NCBI GenBank assembly: GCA_024234995.1
Contig: JACKNF010000014.1
Location: forward strand, 9,878 to 73,877
Length of the DNA stretch: 64,000 bases
Source: Gammaproteobacteria bacterium
Lineage (GTDB): Bacteria; Pseudomonadota; Gammaproteobacteria; Competibacterales; Competibacteraceae
Direction: 5' to 3'
The translations under genes and the position numbers were made by a program. Shown piece after piece: positions 25,509 to 32,718 of this stretch; position 1 is the stretch's first letter, and each line of letters starts with the position of its first letter. The notes below the pieces were generated by a model. That model did no database searches and had not been told where the DNA came from. It was given only the letters and a program-made list of their open reading frames with translations.

Positions 25509-27044
25509 ATGAGCAAGGCTCTTCTCAAATCCACCGGCATTGTCAGCGCCATGACCTCGCTGTCGCGTGTAACCGGCTTCATCCGCGACATGATTTACGC
25601 GCAACTGTTTGGCGCCGGAGCCGGTACTGACGCGTTCTTCGTCGCTTTCCGCATCCCGAATTTTCTACGCCGACTATTCGCTGAGGGAGCATTCTCGCAA
25701 GCCTTCGTACCCGTATTCTCGGAATATCAGACGCAACACTCTCCCGAGGAATTGCGGGAACTGGTTGATCAAGTGACCGGCACTCTGGGCGCGATTTTGT
25801 TGTTGATCACCGCCATTGGCGTCCTGGCCGCGCCGCTGCTGATCCTAATTTTCGCGCCAGGTTTCACTGCGGATGCGGGCAAATACGCGCTGACGGTGGA
25901 AATGTTGCGCATCACCTTCCCTTATCTCCTGTTCATCTCACTGACGGCCTTGGCCGGCGGAGTGCTGAACAGTTGTGGCCGATTCGCCATTCCAGCCGTA
26001 ACGCCGGTGTTTCTGAACCTGACCATGATTGCCGCTGCTCTGTGGCTAGCGCCACTCATGGATCAGCCGGTCATGGGATTGGCTTGGGGGGTATTTATTG
26101 CCGGAATTATCCAATTAGGCTTCCAGATTCCTTTTCTGCGCCAGGTCAAGCTGTTACCGCGTCCCCGCTGGGGTTGGGCCGCGCAAGGCGTGCAAAAAGT
26201 ACTGAAACTGATGTTGCCCGCCGTGTTCGGCTCGTCGGTCGCGCAGGTCAATCTGCTGATCGATACCCTGTTGGCCTCGTTTCTGGTGTCCGGCAGCGTC
26301 AGTTGGCTGTACTACTCGGACCGGCTGGTGGAATTTCCGCTGGGCATTTTCGGCGTCGCGTTGGGTACCGTGATCCTGCCTCGACTTTCCCGGCAACACG
26401 CCAACGCCGCCCAAGGGGATTTCTCCCGCACCCTGGACTGGGCGCTGCGCTGGGCGCTGTTGATTGGCGTACCGGCCACGGTGGCGCTGGTTCTGCTTGC
26501 CGGACCGATGCTGTCGGCGCTGTTCCAGTATGGCGAATTCGATGCCCGTGATGTCGCGATGTCGGCGCGCAGTCTGATGGCTTTTGCGCTCGGCCTCGTG
26601 GCTTTCATGCTGATCAAAGTGCTGGCGCCGGGCTTCTATGCCCGTCAGGATACCCGTAGCCCGGTCAAATACGGGGTAATCGCCATGGGCGCTAATACGG
26701 CGATGGTGCTGATCCTGATCTGGCCGCTGGCGCATGCTGGACTGGCGCTGGCAACGTCGCTGGCGGCGTTTCTCAATGCAGGGCTGCTGTTTATCAACCT
26801 GCGCCGGCGGGGCATTTACCAGCCGCAGCCAGGCTGGGTGAAATACCTGCTGCAACTGGCTATTGCTAATCTGGCGCTGGGGCTGGTGTTGTGGTCCGGC
26901 ACCGGTGATCTCGAACACTGGGTGCACGCCAGCGCTCATGAACGCTTGTGGCATCTAGGCGGATTGATTGCGGGCGGCGGGGGAAGTTATTTGCTGGCGG
27001 TGCTGGTGGTAGGGATACGCCCTAAGCACTTGTTGCATCGGTAG
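25509..27044 (+). CDS. murJ: Lipid II flippase MurJ
   Basis: Inner-membrane flippase that moves peptidoglycan lipid II to the periplasmic side, 511 aa with about 14 hydrophobic helices (MOP superfamily). The start SKALLKSTGIVSAMTSLSRVTGF is classical (quoted: TSLSRVTGF), followed by RDMIYAQLFGAG and DAFFVAFRIPNFLRRLFAEGAFSQAFVPV (RIPNFLRRLFAEGAF). The arginines in these loops are essential in E. coli MurJ. The ATG at 25509 fits the family start; an upstream frame adds 33 unrelated residues. The order rpsT (divergent), murJ, ribF, ileS, lspA, ispH is a conserved gammaproteobacterial block. Confidence 0.95.
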   Translation: MSKALLKSTGIVSAMTSLSRVTGFIRDMIYAQLFGAGAGTDAFFVAFRIPNFLRRLFAEGAFSQAFVPVFSEYQTQHSPEELRELVDQVTGTLGAILLLITAIGVLAAPLLILIFAPGFTADAGKYALTVEMLRITFPYLLFISLTALAGGVLNSCGRFAIPAVTPVFLNLTMIAAALWLAPLMDQPVMGLAWGVFIAGIIQLGFQIPFLRQVKLLPRPRWGWAAQGVQKVLKLMLPAVFGSSVAQVNLLIDTLLASFLVSGSVSWLYYSDRLVEFPLGIFGVALGTVILPRLSRQHANAAQGDFSRTLDWALRWALLIGVPATVALVLLAGPMLSALFQYGEFDARDVAMSARSLMAFALGLVAFMLIKVLAPGFYARQDTRSPVKYGVIAMGANTAMVLILIWPLAHAGLALATSLAAFLNAGLLFINLRRRGIYQPQPGWVKYLLQLAIANLALGLVLWSGTGDLEHWVHASAHERLWHLGGLIAGGGGSYLLAVLVVGIRPKHLLHR

Positions 27045-27164
27045 AAGGACGGATTCGCCGCCCTTATCGTGATCAACACTGCGTAATAATCTATTTTTAC
27101 ATGAAAATTGCTGTCAACTCCGTATAATCACGAATTTCCCGAATCCGGAGTCAGCACGAACGGC

Positions 27165-28247
27165 ATGGAATTCATCCGCGGTCAACACAATCTTCGCCCG
27201 CGACATCACGGTTGCGTGGCCACTATTGGCAATTTCGATGGAGTGCATCTCGGCCATCAGGCGATTCTGACCCAGCTGGCTGAGCCGGCGGGGCAGTTGC
27301 GCCTGCCCCGGCTGGTCATTACTTTCGAACCACAACCCCAAGAGTTTTTCGCCGGTCCGGCAGCACCGCCTGCCCGGCTGATGCGCCTGCGGGAGAAATT
27401 ATTGGCGCTGAACGGATTGGGTATCGAAAGAGTGCTGTGCCTGAAATTCGATCAGCGGCTGGCAGCGATGCCGGCAGAGACCTTTATCGAAGACTTACTG
27501 GTTCGCCAGCTGGGTATCCGCTCTCTGGTGATTGGCGATGATTTCCGCTTTGGTCACCGCCGCACCGGCGATTTCGCCATGTTGGTTGCGGCAGGCCAGC
27601 AGCATGGTTTTGCAGTCGCTGACAGTCACAGTTACATGGTCGATGGTGAGCGCGTCAGCAGTACCCGGATCCGGCAGGCGCTGGGTTGGGGGGATCTGGA
27701 ATTGACGATGCAACTGCTGGGCCGGCCCTACGACATGTGCGGGCGGGTAGCGCACGGCGACCAGCGGGGACGCACGCTCGGTTTCCCGACTGCCAACATC
27801 CACCTGCACCGGCGCGCTACCCCCGTCTATGGTGTCTATGTGGTGCTTATAAGCGGCCCTGGCCTGAAACTTTGGCCTGGCGTGGCCAACGTGGGCCGCC
27901 GGCCTACCGTGCAAGGCGTTCGCGAGCAACTGGAGGTCCACCTGCTGGATTTTCAGGGTGACCTCTACGGTAAGCATGTCAGAGTCGATTTTTTGCACTA
28001 TCTGCGTCCGGAACAGCGTTTTGGGTCCCTGGATGCGTTGCGTCAGCAAATTCAGCGGGACGAGCAAGATGCCCGGAACTGGTTTGTGGCGCGAGGGATT
28101 TTGCAAGCTCCCCCCTCACCCCCAACCCCTCTCCTGCAAGCGGGAAAGGGCGTCAATCCTTCACCCCCTGCTCCTTTTTCTCAAAAGAACAAGGAAGCAA
28201 ACCCCCCGCCTTCCACCCCTCTCCTTCAAGGCCAGAGGGGCGTTTGA
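27165..28247 (+). CDS. ribF: Bifunctional riboflavin kinase / FAD synthetase with repeat-derived tail
   Basis: Makes FMN and then FAD from riboflavin, about 360 aa. The N-terminal nucleotidyltransferase domain has TIGNFDGVHLGHQ and ISSTRIR-like VSSTRIRQAL; the C-terminal flavokinase domain has GDQRGRTLGFPTANI with PVYGVYVV. The family normally ends near NWFVARGIL, at about residue 314. Here about 45 more residues follow, rich in Pro and Gly, in three loose repeats (PPSPPTPLLQ, PSPPAPFSQ, PPPSTPLLQ). The DNA of this tail is a pyrimidine-rich intergenic repeat, so the normal stop seems to have been replaced by repeat insertion. Catalytic parts look intact. Confidence 0.94.
   Translation: MEFIRGQHNLRPRHHGCVATIGNFDGVHLGHQAILTQLAEPAGQLRLPRLVITFEPQPQEFFAGPAAPPARLMRLREKLLALNGLGIERVLCLKFDQRLAAMPAETFIEDLLVRQLGIRSLVIGDDFRFGHRRTGDFAMLVAAGQQHGFAVADSHSYMVDGERVSSTRIRQALGWGDLELTMQLLGRPYDMCGRVAHGDQRGRTLGFPTANIHLHRRATPVYGVYVVLISGPGLKLWPGVANVGRRPTVQGVREQLEVHLLDFQGDLYGKHVRVDFLHYLRPEQRFGSLDALRQQIQRDEQDARNWFVARGILQAPPSPPTPLLQAGKGVNPSPPAPFSQKNKEANPPPSTPLLQGQRGV
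28110..28242 (+). repeat. Three pyrimidine-rich repeat units inside the ribF 3' end
   Basis: Units at about 28110-28153, 28161-28195 and 28201-28242 each have a C-rich arm (CCCCTCTCCT type), a short CAAG-type loop and a purine-rich arm (GGGAAAGGG or CCAGAGGGG). The middle one is degenerate. They are read in frame as the RibF tail. Confidence 0.65.
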
Positions 28248-28270
28248 GTACTGGTTTTCAGAGGTTTATC

Positions 28271-31105
28271 GTGGCCGATTATAAAGACACTCTTAACCTG
28301 CCCCAGACCGCCTTCCCGATGAAGGCCGATCTTGCCAAGCGTGAGCCGGATTTGCTGCACTATTGGCGGGAGCTGGATCTGTACCATCGCCAGCGCACCG
28401 AATTTGCTGGCCGGCCTAAGTTCGTGTTGCACGACGGCCCACCCTATGCCAACGGGGTGATCCACATCGGCCACGCCGTCAACAAAGTACTCAAAGACAT
28501 CATTGTGAAATCCAGGACGCTTAGCGGCTTCGATGCGCCCTACGTGCCGGGCTGGGATTGCCACGGACTGCCCATTGAACAGGTAGTGGAAAAGAAACTG
28601 GGCAAGGTCGGCGTCAAGGTTGACGCGCATCAATTCCGCGACGCCTGCCGGGCATTTGCCACTGAACAGGTGGCCAGCCAGAGCGCTGATTTTCAGCGGC
28701 TGGGCGTGCTGGGCGACTGGGCAAATCCCTATCTGACCATGGATTTCCACGCCGAAGCCGACATCGTGCGTTCGCTGGCGCGCATCATCGCCAACGGCTA
28801 TCTGTATCGCGGCTCCAAGCCGGTGTATTGGTGCATCGACTGCGGCTCGGCGCTGGCCGAAGCTGAAGTGGAGTACGAAGACCGGGATTCGCCAGCGATT
28901 GACGTGCGCTTTCCCGTGGCGAACCCCGAAGCATTGCTGGCGCGATTACGCCATGTTGAAGGTCATGAAGGCCAAGGGCCGCTGTCAGTCGTCATCTGGA
29001 CGACCACACCGTGGACCTTGCCAGCCAACCAGGCAGTGGCGCTCAATCCAGGACTGGAATATCTTGTCATCCAGGTTGAGACTGACCGGGGCCGGGAACG
29101 GCTGGTCGTCGCTGAAGCGTTACTGAAAGACTCGCTGGTTCGCTGGCAGGTGGAAAACTATCTGGTATTGGCTCACGGCCTGGGCAGCGGCCTGGAAGGA
29201 TTGGCCTTGCGCCATCCGTTCTATGATCGAGAAGTTCCTATCATTCTCGGCGATCACGTCACCACCGAGGCCGGCACAGGCGCGGTGCATACTGCCCCGG
29301 CTCACGGCCAGGAGGACTATGTCGCGGGTTCTCGCTATGGACTGCCCGTGGATAACCCGGTCGGTCCGGATGGCAAATTTCTGGCGGATACCCCGCTGTT
29401 TGCCGAGCTGCATGTTTTCGCTGCCAACGAGCGGGTGCTGGATGCCCTTAAGACGCATGGAATGCTGCTGCGCGTGGCCCAGATCAGGCACAGCTATCCC
29501 CACTGCTGGCGGCATAAAACCCCCATCATCTTTCGCGCCACGCCCCAATGGTTCATCGGCATGGACCAGCACGGGCTACGTGCCCGCGCCCTGGCGGAGA
29601 TCAGCAAGGTCCGTTTTACCCCGGATTGGGGCGAAGCACGGCTTCAAGGCATGGTGAGCAATCGCCCGGACTGGTGTGTCTCCCGCCAGCGCTATTGGGG
29701 TGTGCCGATCACCCTATTCACCCACAAAAAAACTGGAGAGATGCATCCCCGCACGCAGGAATTGATCGAACAGGTGGCGCAGCGCATTGAGCAGAGCGGT
29801 ATTGACGCCTGGTTCGGGCTAGACCCGGTGGAGTTATTGGGCGCGGAGGCGGCGGAGTACGACAAGGCGCCGGATACCCTGGATGTGTGGTTCGATTCCG
29901 GCACCACCCACCTTTCAGTCTTGGAGCGCCGTCCCGAGCTGCATTTCCCGGCGGATCTGTACCTGGAAGGTTCTGATCAGCATCGCGGCTGGTTCCAGTC
30001 CTCGCTACTGGCCTCGACTGCGATGCGCGGGATTGCACCCTACAAGGGATTACTGACGCACGGCTTCACCGTCGATGCCCAGGGCCGCAAGATGTCCAAG
30101 TCACTGGGCAATGTGGTCGCGCCGCAGAAAGTGTTCAACTCGTTGGGTGCGGATGTGTTACGCCTGTGGGTGGCGGCGACCGATTATCGGGCGGAAATGG
30201 GTGTTTCTGACGAGATTCTCAAGCGCATGGCCGATTCCTACCGGCGGATGCGTAATACTGCCCGATTCCTGCTGGCCAACCTCAATGGCTTCGATCCGGC
30301 GCAGCACCGTCTCCCTCCGGAGCAAATGCTGGCATTGGACCGTTGGGCGGTCGATCGTACCCAGCGCGTGCAGAAAGAGATTCTTGAGGCTTACGACCAG
30401 TACCTTTTCCACTTGATTTATCAGAAGATCCATAACTTCTGTTCGGTGGACATGGGTAGTTTGTACTTGGATATCATCAAAGATCGCCAGTACACCACCG
30501 GCCGTGACAGCATTGCCCGGCGCTCGGCGCAAACCGCTATGCACCATGTTCTGGAAGCGATGACCCGCTGGCTGGCGCCGATTCTCAGCTTCACCGCTGA
30601 AGAAATCTGGCGGAATCTGCCAGGTGAGCGTGGCCCGTCGGTGTTCTTAACGACCTGGTATGAAGGACTGTTCGCGGTGGAAAATAAGGAATCGCTGAAC
30701 GCCGCCTGCTGGGAACGGTTGCTCAACGTCCGTGAAGCTGTCAGTAAGAAACTGGAGCAGGTACGGGTCGAAGGCGGCATCGGTTCGTCACTGGATGCCG
30801 AGGTAGATGTGTACTGCGATGGCGAACTGGCGGCTGATCTGAAACGGCTGGGCGATGAGTTGCGGTTCTTCTTCATTACTTCCTATGCCCGGGTGCATCC
30901 ACTAGCCGAAGCGTCAAACGCAGCGGCAGTGCTGCCAATCAACGGTCAGCCGCTGGTGGTGCAGGTCACAGCCAGTACACACGGCAAATGCATTCGTTGC
31001 TGGCATCATCGAGAAGACGTAGGTCAAAATTCCGGGCATCCTGCACTGTGCGGGCGCTGCGTGGAAAATGCATTTGGCGCGGGAGAAGAAAGAAAATTCG
31101 CCTGA
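28271..31105 (+). CDS. ileS: Isoleucyl-tRNA synthetase
   Basis: Class Ia aminoacyl-tRNA synthetase charging tRNA-Ile, about 944 aa. HIGH is at about residue 65 (IHIGHA) and KMSKS at about 607. The editing (CP1) domain lies between, with TTPWTLPANQAV and GTGAVHTAPAHGQEDY. The C-terminal zinc finger is CIRCW with CGRC. The GTG at 28271 gives the family start MADYKDTLNLP, with AGAGGT just upstream. A TTG at 28244 would overlap ribF but adds nine unmatched residues. It follows ribF by 23 bp and precedes lspA by 27 bp. Confidence 0.96.
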   Translation: MADYKDTLNLPQTAFPMKADLAKREPDLLHYWRELDLYHRQRTEFAGRPKFVLHDGPPYANGVIHIGHAVNKVLKDIIVKSRTLSGFDAPYVPGWDCHGLPIEQVVEKKLGKVGVKVDAHQFRDACRAFATEQVASQSADFQRLGVLGDWANPYLTMDFHAEADIVRSLARIIANGYLYRGSKPVYWCIDCGSALAEAEVEYEDRDSPAIDVRFPVANPEALLARLRHVEGHEGQGPLSVVIWTTTPWTLPANQAVALNPGLEYLVIQVETDRGRERLVVAEALLKDSLVRWQVENYLVLAHGLGSGLEGLALRHPFYDREVPIILGDHVTTEAGTGAVHTAPAHGQEDYVAGSRYGLPVDNPVGPDGKFLADTPLFAELHVFAANERVLDALKTHGMLLRVAQIRHSYPHCWRHKTPIIFRATPQWFIGMDQHGLRARALAEISKVRFTPDWGEARLQGMVSNRPDWCVSRQRYWGVPITLFTHKKTGEMHPRTQELIEQVAQRIEQSGIDAWFGLDPVELLGAEAAEYDKAPDTLDVWFDSGTTHLSVLERRPELHFPADLYLEGSDQHRGWFQSSLLASTAMRGIAPYKGLLTHGFTVDAQGRKMSKSLGNVVAPQKVFNSLGADVLRLWVAATDYRAEMGVSDEILKRMADSYRRMRNTARFLLANLNGFDPAQHRLPPEQMLALDRWAVDRTQRVQKEILEAYDQYLFHLIYQKIHNFCSVDMGSLYLDIIKDRQYTTGRDSIARRSAQTAMHHVLEAMTRWLAPILSFTAEEIWRNLPGERGPSVFLTTWYEGLFAVENKESLNAACWERLLNVREAVSKKLEQVRVEGGIGSSLDAEVDVYCDGELAADLKRLGDELRFFFITSYARVHPLAEASNAAAVLPINGQPLVVQVTASTHGKCIRCWHHREDVGQNSGHPALCGRCVENAFGAGEERKFA

Positions 31106-31132
31106 GCACAGACCCTGGCCTGGAATAAACCA

Positions 31133-31615
31133 ATGCTCAAATCCTGGATTTGGCTGAGCGGCTTGGTCATCGTTCTCGACCAAGTCACCAAATACCTCGC
31201 CGAGACGCTGCTCGTGATGCACCAGCCAGTAGCGGTGATGCCCTCGTTCAACCTGATGCTGACCTACAACACCGGTGCAGCCTTCAGCTTTCTAGCACAA
31301 GCCGGTGGCTGGCAGCGCTGGTTTTTTCTGGGACTGGGATCATTAGTCAGTATCGGCCTGGTAATTTGGCTAACGCGGCTGAAATCACAGGAAAAATGGC
31401 TGGCCGCCGCATTGGCGCTGATTTTGGGGGGTGCGGTTGGTAATCTGATCGACCGGGCTTGGCTGGGCCAGGTGATTGACTTTATCCAGCTCTATTATGA
31501 TCGCTGGTATTGGCCGGCTTTCAACATCGCCGATTCAGCAATCTTCGCCGGCGCAGCGCTGCTCGTCGTAGAGAGTCTATGGGCTAAATCGGTCCACTCT
31601 GAACAATCCGGCTGA
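31133..31615 (+). CDS. lspA: Lipoprotein signal peptidase (SPase II)
   Basis: Inner-membrane aspartyl protease that cleaves prolipoproteins after lipid attachment, 160 aa with four transmembrane helices. The catalytic pair is D116 in VIDF and D134 in NIADSAI. The conserved DQVTK near the N-terminus and YNTGAAFSFL are present. It lies in the ileS-lspA-ispH order. The small fkpB gene that often sits between lspA and ispH is absent. Confidence 0.96.
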   Translation: MLKSWIWLSGLVIVLDQVTKYLAETLLVMHQPVAVMPSFNLMLTYNTGAAFSFLAQAGGWQRWFFLGLGSLVSIGLVIWLTRLKSQEKWLAAALALILGGAVGNLIDRAWLGQVIDFIQLYYDRWYWPAFNIADSAIFAGAALLVVESLWAKSVHSEQSG

Positions 31616-31645
31616 CGATCCCTTACGTTTTCCTCGGAGATCTGC

Positions 31646-32584
31646 ATGAGCGCACATATTCATCTTGCCAATCCTCGCGGCTTCTGCGCCGGGGTCGACC
31701 GAGCCATTGGCATTGTCGAGCGGGCGCTGGACTTGTTCGGAGCGCCGATCTACGTGCGCCATGAAGTGGTGCATAACCGCTTCGTTGTGGACAACCTGCG
31801 GCAACGAGGGGCGGTGTTCGTCGAGGAGCTGGATGAAGTGCCAGACGGGGCAACGGTAATTTTCAGCGCCCACGGCGTGTCGCGGACCGTGCAGGAGCAG
31901 GCGGCTCAGCGTGCATTGAAAGTCTTCGACGCCACCTGTCCCCTGGTGACCAAGGTGCATCTGGAGGTCAGCCGTCATGCGCGCGCTGGCCGCGAAGTGA
32001 TCCTGATCGGCCATGCGGGTCATCCCGAAGTTGAGGGCAGCATGGGCCAGTATGACGAGAGTGCGGGCGGGCGGATGTATCTGGTGGAAACCGTCGAAGA
32101 TGCGCAGTCCCTGGCCGTCCACAATTCTGCTGAATTGGCCTATGTAACCCAAACCACGTTATCGGTGGACGACACGGCGCGAATCGTGGCTGCCTTGCGC
32201 GAACGCTTCCCCGCTATTCAGGGGCCGCGTAAAGATGACATTTGCTACGCCACGCAAAATCGCCAGGACGCTGTCAAGGATCTATCGCGGGACTGTGAGT
32301 TGATGCTCGTGGTGGGTTCGCGTAATAGCTCCAATTCCAACCGTTTACGAGAGCTAGCTGAGAAAGAAGGAACCCCGGCGCAATTAATCGACGGGCCAGA
32401 CGATATCGACCCGGCATGGCTAAACGGTAAAACCGCTATCGGCGTCACTGCTGGCGCTTCCGCGCCGGAAGTGCTGGTACAACAAGTCATCGCCCGGTTA
32501 CGGGAGCTGGGGGCAGAGGCGATGACCGAAAGCGCGGGCCGGGAAGAGAATGTCGTGTTTGCTTTACCCAAGGAATTGCGGTGA
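31646..32584 (+). CDS. ispH: 4-hydroxy-3-methylbut-2-enyl diphosphate reductase
   Basis: Last enzyme of the non-mevalonate (MEP) isoprenoid pathway, giving IPP and DMAPP, 312 aa. The three cysteines of the iron-sulfur cluster are in GFCAGVDRAI (C14), DATCPLVTKVH, and DDICYATQNRQ. The catalytic glutamate region SVEDT-like and the SRNSSNSNRL diphosphate-binding loop are present. CGGAGA lies upstream of the ATG. It is the last gene of the murJ-ispH block. Confidence 0.96.
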   Translation: MSAHIHLANPRGFCAGVDRAIGIVERALDLFGAPIYVRHEVVHNRFVVDNLRQRGAVFVEELDEVPDGATVIFSAHGVSRTVQEQAAQRALKVFDATCPLVTKVHLEVSRHARAGREVILIGHAGHPEVEGSMGQYDESAGGRMYLVETVEDAQSLAVHNSAELAYVTQTTLSVDDTARIVAALRERFPAIQGPRKDDICYATQNRQDAVKDLSRDCELMLVVGSRNSSNSNRLRELAEKEGTPAQLIDGPDDIDPAWLNGKTAIGVTAGASAPEVLVQQVIARLRELGAEAMTESAGREENVVFALPKELR

Positions 32585-32608
32585 ATACTACAAACAGGAG
32601 AGCGTCTT

Positions 32609-32662
32609 ATGAAATACGTCCAATCTCAACATCGGTCCTTGATCCAGCCAGCTGCTCTTTGA
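32609..32662 (+). CDS. Possible 17-codon leader ORF upstream of the FecR gene
   Basis: A short frame encoding MKYVQSQHRSLIQPAAL, with AGGAG 8 nt upstream of its ATG. It stops inside a boxA-like sequence and lies 57 bp before the FecR-TPR gene. Nothing in the peptide is recognisable; it could be chance. Confidence 0.3.
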   Translation: MKYVQSQHRSLIQPAAL

Positions 32663-32664
32663 CA
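32653..32664 (+). promoter_or_regulatory. boxA-like antitermination sequence
   Basis: TGCTCTTTGACA differs by one base from the rrn boxA consensus TGCTCTTTAACA, which recruits NusB/S10 in RNA. It lies 55 bp upstream of the FecR-TPR gene, in a place where the transcript leader would be. No boxB hairpin was found. It may be chance. Confidence 0.35.
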
Positions 32665-32718
32665 ATCCGTTGCGAATTACTGAATGTACCGCCATAACTA
32701 AACCGCTCAGTAAAAACA

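Noticed and set aside
32440..32590. Search for fkpB between lspA and ispH
   Set aside because: lspA and ispH are separated by only 30 bp (31616-31645) and nothing follows ispH that resembles FkpB; the gene is absent here.
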